Positions 42,035-50,831 of a stretch of 64,000 bases of DNA are shown here, one piece after another. The translations under genes and the position numbers were made by a program. Every line of letters begins with the position of its first letter. The stretch's first letter is position 1. Location: positions 1 to 64,000 of the forward strand of contig JAEMSX010000010.1 of the NCBI GenBank assembly GCA_016462645.1. The letters are read 5' to 3'. Origin of the DNA: Thermoleophilaceae bacterium. GTDB lineage: Bacteria; Actinomycetota; Thermoleophilia; Solirubrobacterales; JACPNS01. Below the pieces are notes generated by a model that saw only the letters and a list, made by a program, of their open reading frames with translations, ran no database searches and was not told the origin of the DNA.

Positions 42035-42721
42035 CTATTCGGCGAGATTCACGCACACCGCGAAGGAGACGAGTTTCCAATTCGTGGTGAGCGGGGTGAT
42101 CTCGTTCGCGTACGCGATCCAGCTTGAAGTGTTGAAGGGGTAGCCCAGATCCATCGGCTGGCTCACCGTCAGGGCAACCGGGGGAATCGATGACACAGCC
42201 GTCGCGGTCGCGCCTCCACCGATGACCTTCTTCGTGCCCGGGCAGTCGGCAATGACCCCTTTGAGATCGCTGGCATCGTTCACGCTTTCCGCGGTGACGG
42301 TCTCGCGTCCGCTGATGCCGACGGGGCCGGTCGCGCCGTTGGCGCCGGTCGCGCCCTGCGCGCCCGGGCTGCCTGTCGCACCGGTCGCGCCCGCGTCACC
42401 GCGTGAACCGGCGATGCCCGGTTGACCGGTCTCTCCCTTTGGTCCCTGCGCGCCGACGAGTCCCTCGGGAAAGACCGACGCCGGGAACCTGGCCCGCTTG
42501 TCCAGTGCCAGCAGCCGGCCGGCTCGAGGCCTCTTGGTCGCATGCAGGCCGTCGACCCTGTCGGCGTTGATGCCGCGAGATTGGGTCGCGGCTGAGCGGT
42601 CGACCGCGCTGACCGATCCATTTCCACTCAGCGCGATCATCGTCGCGATGAGCGAAAGCCCGAGCGCGACGAGTGGAATGACCCGCGTGAAAATGCGATC
42701 GAAGAAGTCTGACCGGTGCAC
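42035..42721 (-). CDS. Collagen-like membrane-anchored protein
   Basis: 228 residues. N-terminal transmembrane segment (IPLVALGLSLIATMIALSG), a linker, then about 16 uninterrupted Gly-X-Y triplets (residues 89-140, starting GAQGPKGETGQPG), and a C-terminal beta-rich domain with KKVIGGGATATAV and one Cys pair candidate (ADCPGTKK, FAVCVNLAE). Bacterial collagen-like proteins trimerise and stick out from the cell surface. GTG start with TAGCTT ending 6 nt before it and no SD. Divergent from the stress cassette. Confidence 0.88.
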   Translation of the reverse strand: MHRSDFFDRIFTRVIPLVALGLSLIATMIALSGNGSVSAVDRSAATQSRGINADRVDGLHATKRPRAGRLLALDKRARFPASVFPEGLVGAQGPKGETGQPGIAGSRGDAGATGATGSPGAQGATGANGATGPVGISGRETVTAESVNDASDLKGVIADCPGTKKVIGGGATATAVSSIPPVALTVSQPMDLGYPFNTSSWIAYANEITPLTTNWKLVSFAVCVNLAE

Positions 42722-42854
42722 GCTGCAAAGCTAATCCCGCTCACTCTCAGGATGTCAGTAGTTCTCCACATGGCCTGCGTAGTTGCCACGGAAGTGCCGC
42801 ACGATCCCCGGGCGTAGCGTCGGCCGTGCAGGTTGAAGTTACGGAGGTGAATCG

Positions 42855-44180
42855 TTGGAGTACGCGGATCGCACCGAGGCAGGTCAACGCCTCGGTGCAC
42901 GAATGAAGGCCTTTGCCGAAGAGCGGCCGGTCGTCGTCGGCATGCCGCGCGGGGGTGTGCCGGTGGCGATCGAAGTCGCCAAGGCGCTGGGCGCGCCATT
43001 CGACATCGCCGTCGTGCGCAAGCTCGGAGCTCCGGGCCAGAGTGAATTCGCGATCGGCGCGATCGCCGAAGGCGGGATCATGATCGTCCAGCCGGCCGCC
43101 CGGGAAATGTCGGGGGCCAGCGACGAGCAGTTGGCGAGGATCGTGCGGAAGGAGCGGGCCGAGCTCGAGCGGCGCGCCAATGTCTATCGCGCCGAGTGCC
43201 CCATGCGCGACCTGAACGGCCGCACCGTCATCCTCGTGGACGACGGGCTCGCCACGGGGTCGACGGCGATCGCAGCAGCGCGCAGCCTGCGCGCGCGCGG
43301 CGCAGAAAAGGTGATTCTCGCGGTGCCGGTGTGTCCGCCCGAAAGCCTCGAACAACCGCTCGACGATTCAATCGAGCGGGTCGTCTGCCCGTTCACGCCG
43401 AGTCCGTTCTTCGGGGTCGGACTGTGGTTTCGAGACTTCGAGCAGGTCGGCGACGACGCGGTGATCGGGATGCTGCGCGAGGCCGTCGATCTGGGAGGAG
43501 AAGGCCCGGTCGAGGTGCCCGTGAGCGCGGAGCAGGTTGAGATTCGCGAAGGTGCCGGCGTTCGGCTGCTCGGCGACCTGACGATCCCTGAGCACGCGCG
43601 CGGACTGATCGTGTTCGCGCACGGGAGCGGCAGCAGCCGCACCAGCCCCCGCAACCAGATGGTCGCGCGAACGTTGAACCACTCGGGCTTTGCGACCCTG
43701 CTTTTCGATCTGCTCGACCCGGTCGAAGCGGACGATCCACGCAACACCTTTGACATCCCGCTGCTCGGCAGACGGCTGGTCGTGGCCACCGAGCAGATGC
43801 TTCAGCGCTCAGACCTTGCTCAGTTGCCGGTCGGGCTGTTCGGCGCAAGTACGGGTGCGGCAGCCGCGTTGTGGGCGTCCGCAGAACTTGAAGGACGAGT
43901 CTCAGCGGTTGTTTCGCGAGGCGGCCGACCTGACCTGGCGATGGAGCGGCTGGAGAAGGTCACGGCTCCGACGCTTCTCATCGTCGGCGGTGAGGATCAC
44001 ACCGTGATCGGGCTCAATCGTGCCGCAGCGCACCGCATGTTCTGCCCGACGGAGATCCTGATTGTCGAAGGCGCGGGACATCTCTTTGAGCAACCCGGTC
44101 AGCTTGAACGGGTGGCCGGCGAAGCAGCCGGTTGGTTCGGAATCCACATGCGAGAGCGGGTGACCCATGAGCTTGGCTGA
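42855..44180 (+). CDS. Phosphoribosyltransferase / alpha-beta hydrolase fusion
   Basis: 441 residues in two domains. Residues 1 to about 215 are a PRTase with VVVGMPRGGVPVAIEVAKAL and the PRPP loop VILVDDGLATGSTA. Residues 225-435 are a dienelactone-hydrolase-like domain with VFAHGSGSSRTSPRN, nucleophile elbow GLFGASTGAAA, Asp near GGEDHTV and His in EGAGHLFE. The start is TTG at 42855, fixed by a perfect GGAGGTGA four bases upstream. It overlaps the erythromycin-esterase-like gene by 14 bases. Such fusions occur in stress-linked clusters of several phyla; substrates unknown. Confidence 0.92.
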   Translation: MEYADRTEAGQRLGARMKAFAEERPVVVGMPRGGVPVAIEVAKALGAPFDIAVVRKLGAPGQSEFAIGAIAEGGIMIVQPAAREMSGASDEQLARIVRKERAELERRANVYRAECPMRDLNGRTVILVDDGLATGSTAIAAARSLRARGAEKVILAVPVCPPESLEQPLDDSIERVVCPFTPSPFFGVGLWFRDFEQVGDDAVIGMLREAVDLGGEGPVEVPVSAEQVEIREGAGVRLLGDLTIPEHARGLIVFAHGSGSSRTSPRNQMVARTLNHSGFATLLFDLLDPVEADDPRNTFDIPLLGRRLVVATEQMLQRSDLAQLPVGLFGASTGAAAALWASAELEGRVSAVVSRGGRPDLAMERLEKVTAPTLLIVGGEDHTVIGLNRAAAHRMFCPTEILIVEGAGHLFEQPGQLERVAGEAAGWFGIHMRERVTHELG

Positions 44181-45504
44181 CACGCGACTGCAGCGAGAGC
44201 TGTTGCGACTGGCCCGGCCGCTGCGCGGCCGCGAGGATCTGGCGCCCCTGGTCGAGTCGGTCGCCGATTCCGAGGTCGTGATGCTCGGCGAGGCGACACA
44301 CGGAACCAAGGAGTTCTACGAATTGCGCGCCGAGATCACCCGCAGACTCGTGGCCGATCACGGCTTCGATTTCGTCGCGGTCGAAGGTGACTGGCCCGAT
44401 TCGGCACTGATCGATCGATTCGTGCGGGATGCTCCCGACCCGGATGAGCGCGACGCCCAGAACGCGCGTGATGTGCTCGCCCGGCTCGATCGCTGGCCGA
44501 CCTGGATGTGGGCGAACGAGGAGGTCGCTGTACTCGTCGACTGGATGCGTCATTTCAACGACCTTCACGCGCCCGATCGCCAGGTGCGCTTCCACGGTCT
44601 CGACATCTACTCGCTCTACAAGTCGATCAGCGCCGTCATCGCGTACCTCGAGGATGTCGACGCCCCGATCGCCGACGAAGTGCGCGAACGCTACGGCTGT
44701 TTCGAGCTGCACAGTCCCGATGAGATCGCCTACGCACGCTCGACACTGCACTTCCCGCGCGGCTGCGCAACGCAGGCGGTCCAGAACCTTCGCGCGCTGC
44801 TCGAGGTGGACGTGCCCATCGGTCGGCCGGACGGAATCGAGCTCTTCAGCGCGCGTCAGAACGCGCGGGTGGTGCGCGACGCAGACCGCTATTACCGGAC
44901 GATGCTGCACGGCAATGTCGATTCCTGGAACATTCGCGACCGACACATGATGGAGACGCTCGAGTTGCTGCTCGCCGGCGGGGCCGCCGGTCGAAAGCGA
45001 GCGGTCGTCTGGGCGCACAACACTCACATCGGCGACTACCGCGCCACAGACATGGCGTCCCACGGTTTCTTGAATCTCGGCGGTCTGGCCAGGGAGCGTC
45101 TCGGCCGTTCTGCGGTGTCCCTTGTCGGATTCGGGACGCACAGCGGCCGGGTGGTCGCCTCGCATGCGTGGGACGGCCCGACGGAGAGCGTCGACGTGCC
45201 TCCTGCGCGGCCCGGGAGCTACGAGTTCGCAATGCACGAGATCGCGGACAAACTTGGAAGCAGCGACATGTACCTGGTCTTCGACGAGCAGTCACGTCAT
45301 GGGCCGCTCGCCGCCGTCGCCGACAACCGCGCGATCGGGGTGGTCTACGACCCGCGACATGAGTCGCGCGGAAACTACGTTCCGACTGCGCTGGCCGATC
45401 GCTATGACGCGTTCGTCTTCGTCGATCGCAGCGCGGCTCTGCGTCCGCTGGTCACGTCCGCGCACCGCCACGAGCTTCCCGAGACCTATCCGAGCGGGGT
45501 CTGA
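44167..45504 (+). CDS. Erythromycin-esterase-like protein
   Basis: 445 residues. EreA/B-family motifs: VVMLGEATHGTKEFYELRAE (active-site Glu and His), VAVEGDWPD, RFHGLDIYSLYKS, and VWAHNTHIGD near 285. The family hydrolyses the macrolide lactone ring, but most members outside resistance elements act on other unknown substrates. It overlaps the PRTase-hydrolase gene by 14 bases and is followed by a terminator-like hairpin and hsp20, so a stress cassette is more likely than drug resistance. Cytoplasmic. Confidence 0.9.
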   Translation: MSLADTRLQRELLRLARPLRGREDLAPLVESVADSEVVMLGEATHGTKEFYELRAEITRRLVADHGFDFVAVEGDWPDSALIDRFVRDAPDPDERDAQNARDVLARLDRWPTWMWANEEVAVLVDWMRHFNDLHAPDRQVRFHGLDIYSLYKSISAVIAYLEDVDAPIADEVRERYGCFELHSPDEIAYARSTLHFPRGCATQAVQNLRALLEVDVPIGRPDGIELFSARQNARVVRDADRYYRTMLHGNVDSWNIRDRHMMETLELLLAGGAAGRKRAVVWAHNTHIGDYRATDMASHGFLNLGGLARERLGRSAVSLVGFGTHSGRVVASHAWDGPTESVDVPPARPGSYEFAMHEIADKLGSSDMYLVFDEQSRHGPLAAVADNRAIGVVYDPRHESRGNYVPTALADRYDAFVFVDRSAALRPLVTSAHRHELPETYPSGV

Positions 45505-45535
45505 GAGAGGCCGCCGCGGCGGTCTCAGTGGTTTT
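45501..45535 (+). terminator. Probable terminator after the erythromycin-esterase-like gene
   Basis: CTGAGA...TCTCAG outer arms and CCGCC/GGCGG inner arms form a GC-rich hairpin that includes the stop codon, followed by GGTTTTCC. A four-base bulge (GAGG) and a tiny loop weaken it. Confidence 0.5.
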
Positions 45536-45637
45536 CCGCAATCGGTCTGACGCGTTGCACGGATGCCTGGTTTTCGGGCCGTGCGTAGCGTGCGAAACGA
45601 CTGGCTATCCGCACTCTATTTGGGAGGTTTCAGAACC

Positions 45638-46087
45638 ATGGCCACCACACTCGCACGCAGAAATCCGCTCCTTGACGTCTCGGAGTTCAGGGGCCTCATC
45701 GAACCGTTGTTCAGCGACTTCGAGGCCCAGCTCGGCGTCTCACAGAGCTGGATGCCTGCCGTCGACGTGATCCGCAATGAAGAAGGCGTGAAGATCCATG
45801 CCGACATTCCCGGGATCAAGCCCGAGGACGTGAAGATCGAAGTCGAGAACGGCACGCTGACAGTTTCCGGCTCCGTTGAAGAGAGCAAGGAGACGAAGGA
45901 GGACGGCGGCAAGTTCCTGCGCCGCGAACGTCGCTACGGAAGCTTCTCGCGTTCGATGACGCTCCCGGCCGGGATCGATCGCGAGGCAATCGACGCGACC
46001 TGTGAGAACGGGGTCCTCGAAGTCTCCATTCCACTTCCGCGACGCTCCGACGACGGCAAGATCGAAATCAAACCCAAGAGCGCCTGA
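45638..46087 (+). CDS. Small heat-shock protein (Hsp20/alpha-crystallin)
   Basis: 149 residues, the usual size. N-terminal MATTLARRNPLLDVSEFRGL, then the alpha-crystallin domain from PAVDVIRNEEGVKIHADIPG to the conserved A-x-x-x-N-G-V-L-E (ATCENGVLEVSIPLP), and a short C-terminal extension with K-I-E-I-K, the I-x-I anchor. ATP-independent holdase forming oligomers in the cytoplasm. Strong SD GGGAGG before the ATG at 45638. No HAIR or CIRCE operator is visible upstream. Confidence 0.95.
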   Translation: MATTLARRNPLLDVSEFRGLIEPLFSDFEAQLGVSQSWMPAVDVIRNEEGVKIHADIPGIKPEDVKIEVENGTLTVSGSVEESKETKEDGGKFLRRERRYGSFSRSMTLPAGIDREAIDATCENGVLEVSIPLPRRSDDGKIEIKPKSA

Positions 46088-46103
46088 GCGGGCGCGGCGG
46101 ACG

Positions 46104-47267
46104 ATGCCGGCGCGACGGCCGGAAAGGGTCGCGTACCTCGACAATCTCAAGCTCCTGCTGGTCGCCGTGATCATTGCCGCACACGGCGCGGTGGCGTACG
46201 GAAGCCTTGAGAGTGCGTGGCCCTACCAGGACGTTCAGGAGACTCAGCTCGGCGGGGCCGCCGATTCCGTGCTGGCGACGATGGTGATCCCGGCCGCGCT
46301 TTTTGCGATGGGCCTCTTCTTTCTGATCTCGGGCCTGGTCACTCCCGGGTCGGTGTCGTGGAAAGGCCCGCGGAAGTTCGCGCGCGACCGACTGGTCCGG
46401 CTCGGCGTGCCGCTGCTGGTGTGGACGCTCGTCCTCTGGCCGGGCGCGATCTGGCTGGCGCATCTTGCGGCCGGAGAATCGCGCTCGTTCTGGTGGCAGG
46501 TCGCGCACGGCGATCCGTTCCTCGACACCGGCCCGATGTGGTTCGTCGAGGTGCTTCTGATCTACTCGCTGGCCTACGCCGCGTGGATCAGACTGCGCGA
46601 TCGCGCACCGACCAGGCCCGAGGACGCGACCATGTCGCTTCGCGACAATCCGTTGTCTGGACGCACACTCGTCGTGCTGGCCGTCTGCATCTCCGTGGCC
46701 ACTGTGCTCGTGCGACCCGTTCTTCCAGCCGCAAGCGGACAGATCGGCCAGTCCCATCTGTGGCAGTGGCCGCAGTTTGTCGCGCTGTTCGGGCTGGGCA
46801 TCGTGGGCGCCGAACGCGAGTGGTTCAATCCGCTCCCTGACCGGCTTCGGCGCAGTTGTGGTCTTGCGGCGCTCGCCTCACTGCTTGCTTTTCTGTTCGT
46901 CGCCGGCATGATCGCGGCGCTGGGAGTTGACGGGGATGTGATCTTCGATCCCGGGATTCACTGGCCGGCAGTCGCATTGGCCGCACTTGAAGGTCCGATG
47001 GCGGTCGGCGCATCGGTGTGGCTGCTTGGCGAGGCTCAGCTCAGACTGAGTACCCGACCCGGACCGTTTGGACAAGCGATGGTGCGAAGTGCGTACGGCG
47101 CGTTCCTCTTCCAGGGGATCGTGCTGCTCGGGTTGATGATCGCGCTGCGCCCGATCGGCGTTCCGGCCGAGGTCAAGGCTTTGACGGCTGCGACGTTCGG
47201 TGTGGTGGGTTCGTTCGCGCTTGCCTGGCTGCTCGTATCGCGCACCGGGATCGGCCGCGTCATCTGA
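46104..47267 (+). CDS. Acyltransferase-3 family membrane protein
   Basis: 387 residues with about ten helices. RVAYLDNLKLLLVAVIIAAH is the N-terminal motif, including the conserved His of the family, and KFARDRLVRLGVPLLVWTLV is the R-x-x-R block. These proteins transfer acyl groups from cytoplasmic donors to sugars or lipids on the outer side of the membrane. It starts 16 bases after the hsp20 stop, so likely co-transcribed. Target unknown; exopolysaccharide or glycolipid modification is possible. Confidence 0.88.
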   Translation: MPARRPERVAYLDNLKLLLVAVIIAAHGAVAYGSLESAWPYQDVQETQLGGAADSVLATMVIPAALFAMGLFFLISGLVTPGSVSWKGPRKFARDRLVRLGVPLLVWTLVLWPGAIWLAHLAAGESRSFWWQVAHGDPFLDTGPMWFVEVLLIYSLAYAAWIRLRDRAPTRPEDATMSLRDNPLSGRTLVVLAVCISVATVLVRPVLPAASGQIGQSHLWQWPQFVALFGLGIVGAEREWFNPLPDRLRRSCGLAALASLLAFLFVAGMIAALGVDGDVIFDPGIHWPAVALAALEGPMAVGASVWLLGEAQLRLSTRPGPFGQAMVRSAYGAFLFQGIVLLGLMIALRPIGVPAEVKALTAATFGVVGSFALAWLLVSRTGIGRVI

Positions 47268-47274
47268 CGCAGCC

Positions 47275-47295
47275 GATCCCGCGCTTGGCGGGGTC
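47275..47295. terminator. Hairpin between convergent genes
   Basis: GATCCCGC (47275-47282) and GCGGGGTC (47288-47295) pair over 8 bp (one wobble) with loop GCTTG, between the acyltransferase stop (47267) and the stop of the convergent membrane protein (47308). No T run, so termination is uncertain. Confidence 0.35.
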
Positions 47296-47307
47296 AGGAG
47301 CCAGCTG

Positions 47308-47958
47308 TCAGGCGGGTGCTGCCTGAAGCTCTTGCTTAGGAGCAAGTCCGCCGTAGAGCGCGACCGACAGCGCCGACATCCCAACGGCGAAGCACGCGGC
47401 CCCGGGCACGTCGGTGCCGAGCAGGTGCATCGCGATGAAGCCGCCAATCGCGGCCCCCGCGCCCCAGGCCGGAATCAACCCGGCGCGTACGGCGGCGATC
47501 GTCCCCACCGGCAACGCGAGGATGAATCCGATCGAACCGGTTGCGCCGAGCACGATCAGGCCCCACATTCCTTCCATCGCGTCCTGGATCTCAAGGGACA
47601 TCGTCGCCGACGTGGCGTTTGTCAGCGCAGAGTCGTAGAAGTCGGCGATGATGAATCCCGGGATGGTCGAGATGCCCAGAAGCGCGAGGATCCACGCGAC
47701 GTTGGCAAGCCACCCGCCGCGGCCGCGGATCTCGGTCGCGAGCACGAGCACGGTGGCCAGCCAGAGCGTGTAGCCGAAGTGGAAGCCGAACGACTTCCAC
47801 TGGAGCATGTCGGGGTCGGCGGCGTACGCGGTGAGCATCGCCTTTCCGGTCTCGGCGGGGGCGGGGTCAGTCGCGGCGCCGAGCACGATCAGCGCCCCGG
47901 CCAATGCCGGAGCGACGATCAGGAACCAGCGGCGGGCCTGTACGGCGGAAGATGTCAT
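47308..47958 (-). CDS. Six-helix membrane protein of unknown function
   Basis: 216 residues, about six hydrophobic helices, among them FLIVAPALAGALIVLGAAT, FHFGYTLWLATVLVLAT and IPAWGAGAAIGGFIAMHLL. Few charged residues in the helices; no transporter or enzyme motif recognised. GAAGGAG precedes the ATG. A NarL-type regulator lies downstream on the same strand with its stop 85 bases away on the far side, so it may or may not belong to that two-component system. Confidence 0.8.
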   Translation of the reverse strand: MTSSAVQARRWFLIVAPALAGALIVLGAATDPAPAETGKAMLTAYAADPDMLQWKSFGFHFGYTLWLATVLVLATEIRGRGGWLANVAWILALLGISTIPGFIIADFYDSALTNATSATMSLEIQDAMEGMWGLIVLGATGSIGFILALPVGTIAAVRAGLIPAWGAGAAIGGFIAMHLLGTDVPGAACFAVGMSALSVALYGGLAPKQELQAAPA

Positions 47959-48042
47959 ACGAACTCCTTCGGTCGGATTGCAGTCCCCGCGACGCTAGGC
48001 CCGCGCGGCCGCCGGTTCGTAGCGCCGTGGGAGGATTCCGCG

Positions 48043-48717
48043 TCAGCCCTCAGGATGATTCTCGCCCGGGTGGATCAGCCCCGCGGCGAACGCCATCACG
48101 ACAAGCTGAACTCGGTCGCGCGCCCCCAATTTGCCGAGGATCCGGCGCACATGGGTCTTGACGGTTGACTCGCCGAGAACCAGGTGTTCCGCGATCTCGC
48201 CGTTCGAGAGTCCGAGTGCGATCAGCCGCCAGACCTCGCGCTCGCGTGCGCTCAGCTGATCTGCGCCGGGCAGTGCGATCGGCGTATGACTCTGCTCGGT
48301 GAAGGCGTCGATCAGGCTGCGCGTCACTGTCGGCGTGAGCATCGCCTCGCCGCGCGCGACGGCGCGGACGGCCTCCACGATCTGCTCCGGCGGGGCGTCC
48401 TTGAGAATGAAGCCCGCGGCGCCGGAAAGCAGCGCCTCGCGCACCAGATCGTCGTCGTCAAAGTTGGTCAGGATCAGAACGTGAGCATCCGCGCGTGCGT
48501 CGCGGATCAGTTCGGTGGCGGCGATGCCGTCACGGCCCGGCATGCGGATGTCCATCAGTACGACGTCGGGTGAGAGCCGCTCGACGGCTTCGACCGCGCC
48601 GAAGCCGTCCTCGGCCTCGCCGACGACCTCGATCCCCGGTTCCGGACGCAGCACAAGCCGGAGGCCGGCGCGCACGACGGGCTGGTCGTCGCAGATCAGC
48701 ACGCGGATCAACTTCAA
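48043..48717 (-). CDS. NarL/LuxR-type response regulator
   Basis: 224 residues. Receiver domain with VLICDDQPVVRAGL, the phospho-acceptor Asp in VVLMDIRMPGRDGI and the LILTNFDDDD switch; then a LuxR HTH (LSAREREVWRLIALGLSNGE, IAEHLVLGESTVKTHVRRIL). Its start overlaps the stop of the histidine kinase gene by four bases (ATGA-type coupling), so it is the partner of that kinase. Targets unknown; genes next to it are candidates. Confidence 0.95.
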   Translation of the reverse strand: MKLIRVLICDDQPVVRAGLRLVLRPEPGIEVVGEAEDGFGAVEAVERLSPDVVLMDIRMPGRDGIAATELIRDARADAHVLILTNFDDDDLVREALLSGAAGFILKDAPPEQIVEAVRAVARGEAMLTPTVTRSLIDAFTEQSHTPIALPGADQLSAREREVWRLIALGLSNGEIAEHLVLGESTVKTHVRRILGKLGARDRVQLVVMAFAAGLIHPGENHPEG

Positions 48718-49877
48718 CCCGCTTCCACCGTCGCCGCGGCGCCAAGAGGCAGAGCGGCGCGGAGCTCGTGATCCGTCCCGCGCGTGAGTTCAAGGCTGCC
48801 GCCGAGTCGTTCCGCGCGCTCGCGCATTCCGACCAGACCGAATCCTCGGCCCTGGCCTGCGGCCGTCGGCATCGGGTTGACGATCTCAATCATCAGGTTC
48901 TCATCGTCCTGCTCGAGGGTCAGCCGCACCGGCTGATCGGCCGCATGCCTGCGTGCGTTGGTCAGTCCCTCCTGAACGATGCGGAAGGCCGCGCCGGCGA
49001 CGGACGCGGGCACCGCACCGACCTCCCCGGGCGTTTCGAGCGTGATCTCCATGCCGGCACCGCGCAGCGACTCGACGAGTCGCTCGATCGCCGGGAGCGG
49101 ATCCTCGAGGCGCGCGTCGTCGTTCTCGCGCAGCTCCCCGAGCACGCGACGCACCTCGACCATCGCCTCGCGCCCGGTCGCCTCGATTGAGGCCAGCGCG
49201 TCGGCGGCGCTGGCAGGGTCCGAGTCGACGACGCGTCGAGCCCCGCCGGCCTGCAGCACCATCGCGCTGAGGCTGTGGGCGACGACATCGTGCAGGTCCC
49301 GGGCGATCCGCAGGCGTTCGTCGCTGGCCGCAAGTTGGGCACGGATGTCTGCCGACTCGCGCAGCTGAGCGGCCTGCGACTTGAGCAGAGCGTGCTGCTC
49401 GCGCTGACGCCGGAACGTGGCGGCGGCGATGAACACACCGGCGATCAGGACGCCACCCCAGAGAGTCTCCTCGACGATCTCGGAAGTCGTCGTGCGGTCG
49501 GCCACGGTGATCGAGGCGTTGGCGACCACGATCGTCAGCCAGGACCAAAAAGCTGAGCGCCCGCGTGATCCCGCCGCCGCAACCAGCACGCATGCCCAGA
49601 AGACCATGCCGCCGACCGTGTAGCTGACCTGCAGGTCCGGCTGGACGATCTGCGGCAGCATGAACAGCCAGAGTGCGATCAGCGGCGCCGCCACCGGGTG
49701 GCGCCCGCGCAGCAGCAACATCGCCGGCGCTGCCGCCGCGACGAGGCCGGCGTCGAGCGCGAGCGGGTCACTCGCCGCAGCCGAGGCCAGCGAGATCGCG
49801 CAGAGCAGCACGATCATCCCGTCGACCGCGTGCATGCGCAGCAATCGCGGAGTGCGAGCGGAAAAGAGCGATTTCAT
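48714..49877 (-). CDS. Sensor histidine kinase, NarL-partner type (HisKA_3)
   Basis: 387 residues. About four to five N-terminal helices with very short loops (residues 15-160) suggest intramembrane sensing. HisKA_3 motif ERLRIARDLHDVVAHSLSAM carries the phospho-His; the ATPase domain has RIVQEGLTNARRHA (N box) and GRGFGLVGMRERAERLGG (G box). No periplasmic sensor domain. ATG at 49877 is supported by TACGAT ending 8 nt upstream; the response regulator overlaps by four bases. Confidence 0.95.
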   Translation of the reverse strand: MKSLFSARTPRLLRMHAVDGMIVLLCAISLASAAASDPLALDAGLVAAAAPAMLLLRGRHPVAAPLIALWLFMLPQIVQPDLQVSYTVGGMVFWACVLVAAAGSRGRSAFWSWLTIVVANASITVADRTTTSEIVEETLWGGVLIAGVFIAAATFRRQREQHALLKSQAAQLRESADIRAQLAASDERLRIARDLHDVVAHSLSAMVLQAGGARRVVDSDPASAADALASIEATGREAMVEVRRVLGELRENDDARLEDPLPAIERLVESLRGAGMEITLETPGEVGAVPASVAGAAFRIVQEGLTNARRHAADQPVRLTLEQDDENLMIEIVNPMPTAAGQGRGFGLVGMRERAERLGGSLELTRGTDHELRAALPLGAAATVEAG

Positions 49878-50089
49878 CGAGGCCGATCGTAGTGCCGCGT
49901 CTGGTGGCGCGAGCACCGCCGAGACGGCACAAACTGCGGCGACGTCCTCGCTCGGCTCGGTCCGCCTGCTTCGGCCACGGGCACCTCAAGTCGGATGTCG
50001 GTTCACCGCTTCGGAACTCGCGACGGGTTGCTGCGCGAGATTCCCGGGCACGCCTGCGAGCTGACTTCTCTGGGAGATAGCCTCAAGCG

Positions 50090-50758
50090 GTGCCCCCAGG
50101 AGACCTACTCGAGCGCGGCGATCCGGAGCTTCCGGCGCTCGTGTTCCTGCATGCGGCCGGGACCGGGCCGGAGATCTGGCTGCCGCAGCTTGAGCACTTC
50201 GCTGAGCATTTCCATGTCCTGGCGCCAGACCTGAATGACGACGCGGTCGACGCGGCGTTCAGCGTCCCGACCGCAGCGGCCGCCGTCGCGGAGTTGATCG
50301 ACACGAAGGCCGGAGGGACGGCGATCGTCGTCGGGATATCGCTCGGCGCGTTTGTGGCTCTGCAACTGGCTGTCGACGATCCGGAAAAGGTTCAGGCGTT
50401 GGTCCTCAGCGGCGGACAGTCGCGTCCCGCCAGAGCCGGACTGTTCCTGACTTACGTTCTGCTCGCGCTGGTGCCGAAGCGATTCACGATTCGGCCCGGC
50501 GGATCCAAGCGCGCGCTGCTGCGCAGCTATCGCAGCTTGTTCAGCTGGGACCTTCACGATCAGTTGAAAGACGTGAAGGCCAGGACGCTGGTGCTGTGCG
50601 GCACGAAGGATCGCCCCAATCTCGCCGCCGCGCGCGAACTCGCCGCGAAGATCCCGGGCGCAGAACTCAAATTGATCGAGGACGCTGGACACCTTTGGGT
50701 TGGCGGTCGGGCGCGGGAGTTCAACGAGATCCTCACGGCCTTTGCCGATTCGCGCTAG
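50090..50758 (+). CDS. Alpha/beta hydrolase
   Basis: 222 residues. LVFLHAAGTGPEIW carries the oxyanion HG-like turn, VVGISLGAF the nucleophile Ser, CGTKDRPN the acid Asp and EDAGHLW the catalytic His. It is short for the family because the cap is small. GTG start at 50090 with TAGCCT ending 6 nt before it and no SD. Divergent from the two-component system. Substrate unknown. Confidence 0.92.
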   Translation: MPPGDLLERGDPELPALVFLHAAGTGPEIWLPQLEHFAEHFHVLAPDLNDDAVDAAFSVPTAAAAVAELIDTKAGGTAIVVGISLGAFVALQLAVDDPEKVQALVLSGGQSRPARAGLFLTYVLLALVPKRFTIRPGGSKRALLRSYRSLFSWDLHDQLKDVKARTLVLCGTKDRPNLAAARELAAKIPGAELKLIEDAGHLWVGGRAREFNEILTAFADSR

Positions 50759-50831
50759 TCGTCGCGCGGATCCCCGGTGTTGCGGCTGTCGCACCGAGCT
50801 TCGGACCCGAGGCGAGAAATCGTTCACGCGC

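Noticed and set aside
42300-42450. Short tandem repeats that could suggest a CRISPR array
   Set aside because: They encode Gly-X-Y collagen triplets with 9-18 bp periodicity and no spacers.
44167-45504. Macrolide-resistance gene
   Set aside because: The protein is chromosomal, coupled to a PRTase fusion and next to hsp20, with no mobile element nearby; only family similarity points to drug resistance.
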